From Antedon mediterranea (taxonomy: Eukaryota > Echinodermata > Crinoidea > Comatulida > Antedonidae), in NCBI RefSeq assembly GCF_964355755.1, contig NC_092670.1, positions 5,481,001 through 5,545,000 of the forward strand: a DNA stretch of 64,000 bases, given 5' to 3'. The notes under the pieces are model-generated. The model saw only the letters and a program-made list of their open reading frames with translations. It searched no databases and was not told the origin of the DNA. The stretch's first letter is position 1. Each line of letters begins with the position of its first letter. The position numbers and the translations under genes were made by a program. Below are positions 34,031 to 58,104 of the stretch, in pieces.

Positions 34031-37000
34031 ATGTTTGTAAATCTTATTTTCTTATAATCTAATATTAATCATAAAGAAATTGTTGGATTGTGTGACGAAC
34101 AAAACACTAATTTTTTTTTAAATGTTTATATAGGATATACATTCACATGTTTATGTTAACTTGACTTGACTTTATTCAATAACATTGTATACTTTAAATT
34201 AATGATAGTTTAATAATAATGCTATTAAGTAATCATGATAGAATACAATATTTAGAAATGTGATGATATTTTTAAATTAAAATATAATTATTTTTTATAT
34301 GCATTCAGAATGTATTCATAGGATACAGTTCTAGACAGCAAAATTCGTTTTTCTAAAACTTTTTAGAAAAAGAAATATGGTGAGTATTAATTGGGAGGTA
34401 TAAAACGTGGTAAATTTGTTATTGTGTATTTGGTGAAACATTCCGTGCTGCTAAGCACAAATTATTCATCAAAAACCAGGAAAAGTAAAGGAGAAATTAT
34501 AGTTAGTAGCAGGGCTGGTGGAAAAAAACTTCCACTCTCACTATATCAAGAGAATATGGTAAGTCTATAGCATTGTTTAATTCAGATCATCATAAGCAGA
34601 GACTATCATTGTTTGTGTGTGTTTTGTTTATTTTTTGTCATTTATGATAGAATATTAGGTTTTAGCAAATGAAGATGCAATTCAGTACGTCAATATGTCG
34701 ACTTAGAGATTTTTTTTCTGTATATTTTGAATTTGTTAAAGAAATAATACCTTGTTTATTTAGGGAGGCAATTCAGTTTTATGTTTGTTTTTCATTTGAA
34801 GATTTTGAGAAATAAAAATAAAGAATTTAATTTCAATGAAATTTCATTTGTTTTGTATGAAGTAGTTGGTTTAACTACTACTATTATAACTGTCTATGCT
34901 CATAGTCCTAAAGTTTTAGATATTGTAATTGTTATTGTATGTAATTTAAATATTTAGCACTATTTTTCTTACGCCCTCCTTAATAGGCTACTCAATATCT
35001 GATTTTTTTTTCTTGGGAAATATTTTCTAGCCCAAGCAACTGAAAAAAATATGTTATTCGAATTGTTCAGTCACCTTTGAATCTGGGAAATGCACTTGTG
35101 TAGGTTTTCCTTCCTTCACTATATTATACCAGGGAGTTCTACAACTCCCTGATTATTCTAGTTTATAAATGCATTTTAGATCTGATGTTCGACAAGCTAG
35201 AATGGTTTTGACGTCACCGCATGTGTTTAAAATCAGACAACCAAAAACCGCGCGTCATCATAGTAATAAACTATTAACCAATCAAAAAACAACTACGGCA
35301 CGCATCTAACACACCTTGTGACAGCTACTCAGCCGGGTACTCAGCCCGGGACTCAGCCCACCACCAATCATCAACTAGGCTAGATGGCGATGTAAGGTGG
35401 AACAAAATTGTAAGTTGAAGCATCATCATCTCAAATAGGCCCTATATTTTGTCTAATTTCCCGATGAGGAGCAGGCATTATTCATTATTTTAATGAATGG
35501 TGTGAGGAATAATAAATAGGCATACGTCGCTAGCCTATCTTATCCAATCGTGGGATCTAAGTGTGCTCAAGGCTAGGCTAGGAATTGAAAACACACAGGT
35601 AAGTGTGGGAGAGATTGTCTTCGTACAGTTTGGATGGGCCTGGGTTCAGTGATGCACAACGACGTCATAGCTAACAATCTGGTTCTATTCAGTGATGTTT
35701 ATGAGTAAGTGGTGTATTTTATATCCAGATCTCTGGAGAGAAAATTCCAATTGAAAGAAACCACATTAAAATTAAAATGAGTTTGAAAAACAATTCTTAA
35801 TGTATTGTTGTCTAAACTCGATGAGTCACCCACCCCAATTGTACATTACTGTATTCAAGGGCTAGGCAACTCATAATAATAAAAGAATAACTGGCAAATT
35901 TAAGGCTAAACAATACATTCAGTAGTACTATAGTATTCTGTAATGAATAAAAAGACTACAACTATTATTCTGTACTTGGTCTTTTATTGTTCATTGTTTT
36001 TTAAGAATACACAAATCTAACAACCTTTTAAACTACCTGCCATCATTATCTCCAACCTTGGTGTGGTAGCATTGATCATTGTCATACTGTATATCATATA
36101 TCAATATACTGATTTCATACAAAATAAATATTTGATGACGATACTTTCTGCTTTATTTTCATTGACCGTTAATTTACCTGGTCATTTCATTTACACCTGC
36201 GTAGGTGCTGTACTGATCGAGTGATCGCATCAATTAAAAACACACAACATATACATACCACTTCAATTTACCACCAATTTTTGTATTGAAGTTTACACAC
36301 ACATTTCAAGTTTCAACAATACAATATTTTCTCTTTTTTTCCCTTAATAAGAATGACAGTAAATACAATGTATTGATTGTAATGACTGGCTGTTGGAATG
36401 AAATGCAGATATGAAATTTGGTTACATTAAAAAAAATACACCTATACAGTTGTTTTTCTTTAACATGTATGACACAAATGAACTTGTCTCAAACATTGTA
36501 AATGGACTTTTCATAAGTGCAAAGGTTTTCATTTTACAAAAATGACAGAACTGTTATTCCACTGCAGTAAATTTTGAATGGGAGTATCTTTATAATATGT
36601 TAATTTTTCAGTGAAATATAACTATATATTGTGTAGAAGTTCCAAGTAAAAATCTATTTTATCTTAGATATACAGTATTTGCCATTTGGGTTTGATCTGG
36701 GAAAGCACATGACATCAGTGTGTTGATCTCCGTAGAAATGTTATTTTTAAAGAGGAAATATTAGGGTTATAGGGTATTTCCTGAAAAACATGACAACCCA
36801 GTTGGATATTCTGCATGAGCAACAGAAATGCATATGTACTACAGCAACTGCAGTAGAATTGATAGCAAAAAAACTACAACACATAAACACTAACATTAAT
36901 CTAATCATTACAAAATTGTTCCCATCCCTATTCTAATATATTACAGTAATAATTGCATTTATACGCCAATATATATTAACTAGTAGTAATAAACATTTGT

Positions 37001-38897
37001 ACTGTACATGTATCAGCTAATTTCAATGTATACATATTTTACAGTAATTGAGCACCAAAACTGCGCATGCATTGTTTGAAGATAATTACTAAACAGATAC
37101 CATCATATGGTATGATTGCATTGTAAAGCTTTTTCCCAATTCCAAATCAGGAAACGTTCTAAACTAAAATTAACAAGGATTGAAATATATTACAGATTTT
37201 AAACTGGAGTACAATGAATGAATTTTTAGATTACAAAAAAATAATATTAATACAAGAAAATGGGACATTTATTGTGCATGCTTGGTAAACAACTTGGCCA
37301 AATCCTGAAATCGCAGTCTGTCACAGAGGCTATCAGAACATGGTACTAATTGGATTTCATTGTGCAAAAGTTGTTTAGCCTTTAATTACATTCATTTTTA
37401 AATTTGGCATAGAGCTAGATTAATGATGTAGCACATGTTTGTGAATCTTTGTCAGATATTAGTTGTGCTTTATTGCCTTTACAAATCGACAACAATTATC
37501 ATTGATGCATTGTATTATAGTACAGTCTGTTGATAAAAACAACAGAATAAATTATAACAAATAGTCGCTCATCATCATTACAATTTTCAAGCCTGACAAG
37601 TTTTGTTACAATTTGGGTTAAAGTATTAGCAGATAAAAATAAAACTTAACGACATATATAATATATTATAGTTGTTGAACAGAAATTAATATGGAACTGA
37701 AACTACTATTTACATACACATTTAGAGTAAAGAGTAAGCCCAGCTCAACAAAAAAAAAATCCCACTTTTGTAATTTAATAATACAATTTATAAATATAAT
37801 GGCCAGACAACTGTTTTCATTGGTAGATTAAATACAAAGGATGGTTTCTATGTGTTATACATTAATTTTTTTTATACAGTAAGAAGTTTGCGACAGGACT
37901 GTTCCTTTTGTTTGAAATTTACCGAACACAGACTTTTTATTAAATGGGATCCCCAAACACAATCTGTAGTGTAAGGCTCTATTACTTATACAGAACATAC
38001 TGTATTTTCAGGTTTTTCCTAAATCTTTTCTAACAAAGTTAATTGCATTGTTTAAACATAATAAAAAAATATATATTTCATGCGATTGATATTGTGGAAA
38101 CAAAAATTTACAGATAAAAGTAAGAGTACAAATAATCTAAAGTCATTGAAATAATAATACTACTTATTTCCATTCTTTTAAAAAAAGAAGAAAATGAATT
38201 AATCAAATGTACAGTTTACTCTTAATAATTAGGTATAAACATAATATATTTATGTATACAAGTTATCAACAATGTATGCATTCATATCAATTAGCAATGG
38301 ATAAATTATTAATAAATTATCACCTTTTGTGAAAAAGCTTTTCAATCTTTAGAAGCCAAATTGTGTTGTATTTGTTCAATACCCCATTAAACAATGCTTG
38401 TTTGTGTTTGCTTCCTCCACAACAAGATTGTTTTGTTTCTTTCCTTCATTCTCTATTGCCTCTCAATTTTATCACAATATTGCTCTCGAATGTTACTCTA
38501 TAGAAAGACTAGATAGGTTCATGAATTTCATGAAAAAACTGTTTTTGTGGTCTACTCATTCATTTTGAACACACTCCAAGTAAGCAAATTAAATTGGAAT
38601 TTTGAATCAATTAAACTGAATGCTTAATGAATAAATGCTATCAAGGCATCATAAACCATTGTATGGCTGTTTTACAGTATGGAAGTACTGTAACTGCTGT
38701 ATATTCTTGTTGCTAATCAGAGTTGATGTTTGTGTCAGTTAGTAGGCAACAGACTTTTACTGTTCTAGTATTCAGAATACCAAAGTTATATTATTAAATG
38801 TTGTTGGCCCAACTGAAATAACCTCTGACCTAAGTATTAAAGGTCAAGCTCATGAAAGCAATCACACAGATGCTTATGCTCTTTGTCTTTTGTTCTT
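34031..38897. other. Convergent intergenic region / PI4KB 3' UTR
   Basis: No coding exon was found. The 3' UTR of PI4KB (minus) and the end of the KIAA0319-like transcript converge here. A short perfect hairpin CAGGGAGTT-CTAC-AACTCCCTG lies at 35130-35151. 35200-35700 is less AT-rich and has donor-like sites (CACAG|GTAAGT at 35597), so an unrecognised non-coding transcript is possible. Confidence 0.4.
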
Positions 38898-50211
<11,314 letters not shown>

Positions 50212-50313
50212 TCTTGTTGGATCTATCTGTGTGCAATCAGAAGACAAACCAATTCTCTTGCATTTCCATTAATAATGTAGACCCATAGAATACAGTAGAA
50301 GCTTCAAACAAAT
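50212..50313 (-). other. PI4KB: PI4KB 5' UTR part with two upstream ORFs
   Basis: A strong acceptor, TTTTTAATTTCAG, ends at 50314. Between it and the coding ATG are two short minus-strand uORFs: ATG-GGT-CTA-CAT-TAT-TAA and an 11-codon ORF starting ATG-GAA-ATG. They could damp translation. Confidence 0.5.
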
Positions 50314-53300
50314 CTGAAATTAAAAATACTATAAATATTGGACACAATAATAACTTTATTTGAAAACGGAGAACTTGATCACATACTGTAGTACTAGTAG
50401 TGTTTTTAACAAGGCTGTTTCAGTACAAACTATTTACAGTACTGTACAAAAACTTGACAAATAAATGCAAAAGAAAAAAAAAACAATAACAAAACGAATA
50501 AGTAAACCACTTACAGTACGGTAGTCCAATTAACCCACACAGCACACTCCCCAATTCATTCCACCCTTTACTTTAGACTTTACAGAAGTGTGTAACTTAT
50601 AATCTCTTTAGTATCCTATGAGTGGGTAGAGTTTTACACAGTTCATTTTTACTAAAGAGTAAAGAAACTCCATAGAATTTGAATACTGTTGAAATAGAGA
50701 TTGACATTGTGAACTTACATCCTGGAAATAAAAGAAATATTTCAAAACACAAGAGCACTGTACTTTCATTCCAAATAATGTTTCCACTTAGTTTTTTTTT
50801 ACTAAAATCTACAATCATTCTTAAATTTCAATTCTGGTTTATTTAGGCCAGTAGACAGATGGCAATGTTTATTAACTTTTATAATGAATTTCAAAATGAC
50901 AGCATTAATACCTGTATCAACATTTGATAAATTTAAGTTTTGAATGGCTAGTATTAAATACGAATTGACAGAAACATTAAAGAATCTCCAAGTCTGGCTG
51001 TTTTGGCCAATTAATTGTGTACAGTTAATGATGAAAATGAAAGGCCACCATGCCTAATATGAGAAAAACCCAGCTCGCTTTTCATGTGGGTCATCAATTT
51101 GTCAATCATTAATGTTTTATTTCCTAAAATTAGCTCTTGATGTTCTGTAGGTAATACTAATAGTATTGTGAACCCTGCCAATGGTTTAATGCATGCTTGC
51201 CTGTGTCTGAGATGTAATACAGTGCAGTACAAACGTTTCCTTGATCTCTGTTGCAACAATGGCATACATAGAACTTAATATTGAACACCTTTATGTTTAA
51301 CAGTGTACAGTAGATTAGTATTATATTGTAAACACACACAGTTGAGATAATTAATAGTCAGGCTTCAGGGCATGAAACAAGAACAATAGGGTAAGTACTA
51401 AGTTTGAAAAGTTAAAAGATAAACTTAATGGATGACATTGACAATCAAGTGAAAATAGAAAGTCAGTTGGAATACCACAAACAGGAGTCACCAAACCACA
51501 AGGTTATTAACAGTACAGTAGCTGAATTGGAATATAATAAACAAAATAAAACAGACAAAATAAATTAATACAAAGCTGGAAATCCCTTCAGGGATCAACT
51601 CAATTTCTAGAAAATGGCCTTCTACATATTTAGGGATCACAAGACAGCAGTTTTAATAAGGAAAGTGACCAACTTCCTTGTTCCTTATGTGGGAGTCAAG
51701 GAATTCCTCAAAATCCCACACAAAAAAAGAGTATTTTATTGAAAATATTTTACAACCATTCATTTTGTTGAAATTTAAATAATATTTTTAACTTGTTTTT
51801 ATTTCACATACAGTAGTACTTACTAATGTATTAACTGTTCTTTTTACAGCATAAGATGTTTGTCACTGAATGATAAAGCGGGAGTCGACTAATGTATGAC
51901 ATTTATAAATATCTATATGATATTTAATATCCATAAAAAAATATTGTATGGTTGGTAGTGACAGCATATTGCAATGTAATAAAGGTGAGGGTATGAATTT
52001 AAAGGCAAAGTGTCAGTAGCATTACATAAAAAACAAAAACATTGTCACTAAAAATGCAAAAAGTTACAAACAAAATACTGTACTGTTTTGGATGGGCCAA
52101 CTTTCATTCAAAGTTTTATATTTAGCCTAAAGCTATAACAAGGCTTACCAGCATCATTTCAACCAACACCAAGGCATCCATAAAACCTCTGCTGGGTACC
52201 TTTTTAACTTACATCCCTGGCATTGCAATATTGTATCCTGGGAAAAGGCCAAAGGGAAATTCCAGTCTTTTACAGATTAGGGATATAAAAATAATATTTA
52301 AACAAATTAAATTTACTTCAAAATTGTTAAAAAAACTTAACACATAAGCCTGACATAAGTAATCTTCATTTGAACTATTTCATTAATTTATTACGTTATT
52401 TCCTGTAGATAATTACTCTTTTTATTACAAAAATGGTACTTTTTTACAGCAATTACTGTATCCCATTTTTAATGTACAGTAATTATGATAACTTTTTCAT
52501 GGAAAATCGCAGCAGCCTTTTGGAGAGGGATTTTAGAATTGGGCATTTTTGGAAGTTTCTCAGTGAATCATAACAAACAATAAAAGACCATGACCTTTGC
52601 TCTAAATCCATTTATCAATAGTTCAATATTGGGTGGTGTTTATCTTCTGTTGCAACATCAGCATTCACATGCACAGTCTACATGTGCTGTACATGTACAC
52701 GTTAAAAGATACTACTCTACTGTACCCCACTTTCCCATTAGAGCAACAAAGTCAACTGCACTATTGGTAGTAAAGTTAAAAAGTCGTTCCTAATATAAAT
52801 GTTAAAAATAGTCAATCTATTTCTAAAATAACTAAATCTAACCATCTAAATAATTCACTCTCAACTACTACAGTACTACTATTTTAAAAGAAAAACATTA
52901 AAAAATAAACATTTTTAATGCAGAGAATCAATCCAGCAACCCCTAGGCTAGGGCCATAGCAGGGCTGCAAATTAACTTTTTCAATTGGTAGCACCAACAA
53001 TTTTTTTAGTTCATTGACAACTAGCCTAACCCCCCAAACCAACGGCGCAGATTCATTTTTAGTAGTCGTAGTGGGGTGTATAAAAATGAAATACTTTGCG
53101 AGCAACCTTTTAGGCTGGGGGCCAGGGGTTATTTATAGGTTGTTTCAATCGATTTCTGAGCTGAGCACATAAAAATTCCGCCCAGAAGAATGCAATTATT
53201 CTGGGTTACGCACTTTTTTTTAAGGCACTGGTCCTGATGCGCCACTGAACTGGTTTATTCACAAAAGATTTATTCTTCTTACTGTACGTAGCCTCGTAAT

Positions 53301-53711
53301 TTCCATTTATAATTTCTGAGGCTATGTACCACACCCACCCAGCTACCACCACCACTCTAGCAGTAGTATAAAAAAAACCAATTAATTTGCAATTCAAACA
53401 AGAAAGTTTAGAAAGAAGAGTAAACCACGATATCATCAGTGTAATTCATACATCTTGTCCAGGCATATGAATTATGATGATGACTAGGCCTAGCCCTACT
53501 ACTAGCCCACGACCTAAAGTATAAGTCTCGGCGTATGATAGCCCTCAGAGAGAGCCACTCCTACCGCCGATCCAAACATCGATCCCCTGTGCACACCGGT
53601 TTAAAAAAACAGGATCAATAAATCTCTTGCCTAGCAGCTAGGCGGCGGGCTGCTCTGTGTTTTGTACACTGACTTATCCTACATTGCGAACACCGTCAGC
53701 ATAAAACATAC
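50314..53711 (-). other. Probable first intron of PI4KB
   Basis: It is bounded by the acceptor at 50314 and a consensus donor AAAG|GTATGT read at 53712-53706 on the minus strand, which would end a non-coding first exon lying above 53712. No gene is recognised inside; the sequence is AT-rich. Confidence 0.45.
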
Positions 53712-54953
53712 CTTTAAACCTTGTTAGCTGTACAATATTTTGTTAATTCATCTTATTGGATCCTAGCTGCTAACTCCTTACTCTTCAAATTAATTGAAAT
53801 AAATCGATACTTTGATACTATTTACAAAAACCATAGTGGACACTCCTCTCTCTCACACACTCCGCCGCCGCGACAACAAAACACCACACAGACAGAATTC
53901 GTAATTTTTTTCCATCAATATGATGACGTCATTATATTACCTTTAACCTTTGCGAGATAAATTCTGAAATAATTTAATTAAATATTTGTTTGTGAAATGA
54001 AAAATAAATAAATATGTTGAATAGATAAATTATAAATGTGTGTAGCATTATACCAATTTTATAATATAAAATGCGTTTACGTATATTACAAACGATATTA
54101 TTTGAAAATACACTTGTTTTTAAATACGTTATACAGTATCACCGGTGATGGCGCTATATTTGTAAACAAAACCTGCGAAAACCACACCAACCAACCGGCG
54201 GCAGTACAAAAAACACATTACGAAATGCAGTTTATACTGATCTTTTTTGTACCATTAGAAAAGTAACATGTATATACTGTATAACTATATTAGTACCCGT
54301 AACGTTTAAAGTAAGTCGAGTCGAAATTTTTAATATTTGTTTACATTTATTTTAGGCTAATAGGGCCTATGCCTACTATCTAACTAAAACTAGCTAGCTA
54401 GGCTAGGCCTTCTACTCCCCTGCCTGGTAGGAGGCGGCCTAACTACACTAGATAAAGCTAGATTAGTATAGTAGAAGTGCATATAGGCCTAGTAGGCTAG
54501 CCTAGTATTGATTTAGCTAGAGCCTAGAGTACTACTGTACTAACTAAAACTCTAAATATAAAAAGAGTTGACAGGATTAAATTTGGTAGATTTTTTCATT
54601 TGGTTTGCCTTTTGTTGTAATATTGGCCGAAACATCAATAATAGTTAACAAGCATCCATTATAGTATATAAAGATGGTTATTAAACAGCCTAGAAATTGT
54701 ATAAAAGTGTTCCAACTTTTTTTACACAAAGCAGGTTCACAGAAGATGCCACAGTCATCACTTATGACTTATGTGTGTTTTTTGTTAAAATCTTTATCTG
54801 TGATTTGTCTGTATGTATAGATAAAATTATTTATCTTCTGTCCTTCATACATAATGATGTTTTTAAGTGCAATTTTAAATTAAATATACTGATATTATGG
54901 AGTGTTATCAATCATTCATTTTGAGACAATTTGTATTCTCTATCTTCCTATAG
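53712..54953. promoter_or_regulatory. Putative bidirectional promoter between PI4KB and SLFNL1
   Basis: Head-to-head genes are separated by this region. A palindromic CRE, TGACGTCA, lies at 53924-53931. GC-richer patches (CCGCCGCGACAAC near 53862, GGTGATGGCGC near 54145) stand out from the AT-rich surroundings. The 5' end of SLFNL1 lies within it (acceptor TCTTCCTATAG at 54943-54953). Transcription start sites are not visible from sequence. Confidence 0.4.
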
Positions 54954-54972
54954 AAACATTTTTTCTGTATTG

Positions 54973-57900
54973 ATGGCTGGACCATGTGCAGTGTTTATGG
55001 GAAACCTAAATGATGAATGTACTAAAAGTGAAGTTTGCTCGATGATTGTGTATGTGTTTAATGAGGTGTTAGGCATCAACATAAAGAAGGACAATGTCAA
55101 TGTTTCCCTTTCATATCATAGCAATTGTTTCACTGCAACAATTTTCGTACGAAACGAAATCTATCAGAAATTGGTGGTGGAAAGTCTGGATCAGACCATG
55201 GTTCCTTCCAGATTGATCAAGAAAGGACGACGATTAAGAATCGACTATTTTCATGCAGGCCATGAAAAAACCAAATTCGCAAATGACTCCATTTTGAGTA
55301 ATGAACAAGATAAATATAGTCAGAATCATGATGAATTTAAGGTGGTAAATTACAGAAAACGAATGCGTCGGAAAAGAAAGAAAACAGCGGATAGTCAAGC
55401 GAGTACATTATCTGTACAGAATGTTGCTGCTGTAAATGGTGTTAAAATAACAAAAGATCACCACAGTTCAAATCCATCTGGTGATGACCAAAGAATACAT
55501 AGCAAAACTTTCAGCAATAAAATCAACAGGTTAGATTTTGTTTCAGACCAGCTTGATAAAGTGGACTACCTTATTAAAGGTCAACAACTTGGAAACGAAA
55601 ATCGTATGATGGAATTCAAACGTGGTGGTGGTGACTACCTTAAGAAAGTTCTCAAGACACATGTTGGAAAGTACATTAGTGGGTTTTTAAACAGTAGTGG
55701 AGGAACACTTCTTGTTGGTGTAGATGATAAAGGTTTGTTTGTACAACAGTACTTACTAACAGTATTATACAATTCTACAAAAACTTGATAACCTGGCTGG
55801 TTGAGGTGGCTATCAGCACAGTTAAAAATACCAACAATTGCACAACAGTCAACCATGCATTACCATTTTTTCTATCAGCACATCAGCATAAGGTTACTGA
55901 ATGTATCCTCTTGCATATTACATCAATATTTTTGCATTTTAACAGCAATTGAAGAGTCCATTTTTACCACATCCATGTTACAATTTATTTTTTTCTTGCT
56001 AATTTTGTTGAAATTGTCTTTTTCACTGCAGGCTTTGTACAGGGAGTCTCTTTAGAACACAAAGAAGAGGATCTTGTTAGAATTGCCATTGATGAAATCA
56101 TCAATGCAATGGAACCTGCTGTACCACCAAATGTTTACTCAATTTCATTTATTCCCGTTAGAGATGATAGAACATGTGAGTGTCCAGACTTCCCAAGTCT
56201 CCCGATAATTGTGACAGGTTCCCAAAAAATGGTCTACAGTATGAAAAAAACATTCTGATAATATATATATATTATTTATCTTCTACTAAATGCCCGAGTT
56301 CAAGATCCAAGAAAATGTTATTGTCTGTATAAATAAAATAAATATACAGAAATTTGTGGTTCTCGGCAATAAAAGTTATATAACATTGTAAAAAATGACA
56401 CACAATAACAATCAAACATCACAGACACATAAAAGGTAGCAATAAAAAGTCATTAAAAGTATATTTAAACAATTGAAATTTGCTTTAAAATGTAAGCCTA
56501 CCGTTACAATTACATTTGATATAAAACTATGAATGCTATTTGTCACAATCAAGTATCAATTTCTACAAAATAATATTCTCATGGCAAAAGTCTGATTCCA
56601 GATCTATTTTAAATCTAATCTAACTAAAATATAAAATACGTTTCCCAAACTAAATTTTCAATCTTTGTCTGGAATGCACTTGACATCTGTTCCCGCATCT
56701 GTTGTTTCTATAAAAGCAGATGCTTGTAATAATTTTTGTTTTCCAATTTTTAAAACACCCTAGAGCATTGTTTGGCTATATTTAATAAATATGTTTCATA
56801 AATTCTCTAGATGTTTCACTTTTTCAAGTTGAGACCTCTGCAATGACATGTACTGTTATCTTCAACGTGGAAGCCCTTATTGCACAAATAAATAATCCTA
56901 ATAGTACAGTAATAATCCTTGAGGCTGAACAAATTACTAAAACTTTGTTGACATTACTGTATGTACACATTACTAGATAGTGTAACCACATTGTTTTTTG
57001 CTTTTAGGCAATTTAAAAGTAATCAAAATCACTGTAAGTGCTGGTACAACTACGATGTTGTACTCAAGTCCAAGTGGAGATGTGTTTATCAGACGTGATG
57101 GCAGCCTACAGGGACCTCTTAAAGGAAAAGATCTTCAAGAAATGTTTCACATGGTAGGACATTTTTCCATTCTATCTTTGTTTATTGTTCACAGATAATA
57201 AAGTTGTTTTATTGACCGCAATTAAAGATCACATTTGTTGAGGATCACATGAAGTCCACATACTTTATACTAGTAGTCAGATTTTTTTTCATTTTTTTCT
57301 TTTAACTTTTATGTGCTGCTGGTTTTCTGTTAACTTGCCATTCATGGTTTATATTATTCCCTATGCAAAAGTTAAGTTTGTTTATATGTCTACACCTGTT
57401 TTGAAATACAATACACCATGGAGAAAATGAAATAGAAACACTGCAGAATTGTACTATAGTACATTGAATAATGATTTGATAATTACAGTAGTTGTTAGTG
57501 GTTATGAAGTGACATCCTACTATAATACATGATACATGTTAATAACATTTCATACCACAAGGGGACAGGGATGGTGAATCCATTTGGATTTAAACACAAA
57601 AGTCAAGAATGAATGTTGGTGGCTTAAATCTTTCATAATCTTTTATAATACCATGTACAGTGGCATTAGATTTATGTACAGTACCTACTGTGTACAGTAG
57701 TATGCAGGGAAAAATTTCATTTGAAAATTTTGTTTAGCAAAATTGATTTTTTAGTCAAGAAACATAGTTTTGTATTGTATTTTTTGCTACACAATTGTAG
57801 AAATGTGTAGCAAAAAGGTTGTTTTGTATAGCTTTTTGCTATGCTACACTGGCGAAATTATTCCCTGGTATGTCCATTGTATGATGTGCATAAAGGAAAA

Positions 57901-58104
57901 CAAAATATATTTTTTCTCTAGTATGCTGTAACACAATTGTTTTTTTATTAGAAAATTGAGGAAGATTATGAGAAGAAAGAAGCAGATCTTAGAAAACAAA
58001 TTGATATTCTGGAGAGACAACTGGAAGATGTTAGTTTAGGTCACACTAGTACAAGTTCAGGGCAAACTAAAGGTAACAAGTCAGTAGTTTGTATAATTAT
58101 ATGA
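54973..58104 (+). CDS. SLFNL1: Schlafen-like protein 1
   Basis: Exons 54973-55732, 56032-56175, 57008-57153 and 57952-58104 join in phase (1, 1, 0) to 400 residues; human SLFNL1 is about 407. The 5' UTR splices at 54953, so the ATG at 54973 (MAGPCAVFMGNL) is the start. Order: an RRM-like N-terminal domain (VFMGNL opening), a basic linker (NYRKRMRRKRKKT), the Schlafen core from about residue 205, and a C-terminal coiled coil (IEEDYEKKEADLRKQIDILE). Schlafen cores are divergent AlbA-like RNA-binding/nuclease folds. Alternatively a donor at 58073 (AAAG|GTAACA) leads to an unseen extra exon. Confidence 0.88.
55585..57153 (+). CDS. SLFNL1: SLFNL1 Schlafen core with candidate catalytic acids
   Basis: The core holds NENRMMEFKRGGGD, a helix KVLKTHVGKYISGFLNSSGG and TLLVGVDDKG, then exons 2-3 with GFVQGVSLEHKEEDLVRIAI, TMLYSSPSGDVFIRRDGSLQ. 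The Glu-x4-Glu-x-Lys pattern and an Asp 37 residues on fit the three-acid arrangement of active Schlafen-fold nucleases. Activity is inferred, not shown. Confidence 0.75.
57705..57867. mobile_element. Short TIR element (CAGGGAA ends), copy 2, with 5-bp target duplication
   Basis: The same family as 47369-47543, same orientation, flanked by GTATG on both sides (57700-57704 and 57868-57872). The internal inverted pair TTGCTACACAATT / AAATGTGTAGCAA is conserved. It lies in the last SLFNL1 intron. Confidence 0.7.
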
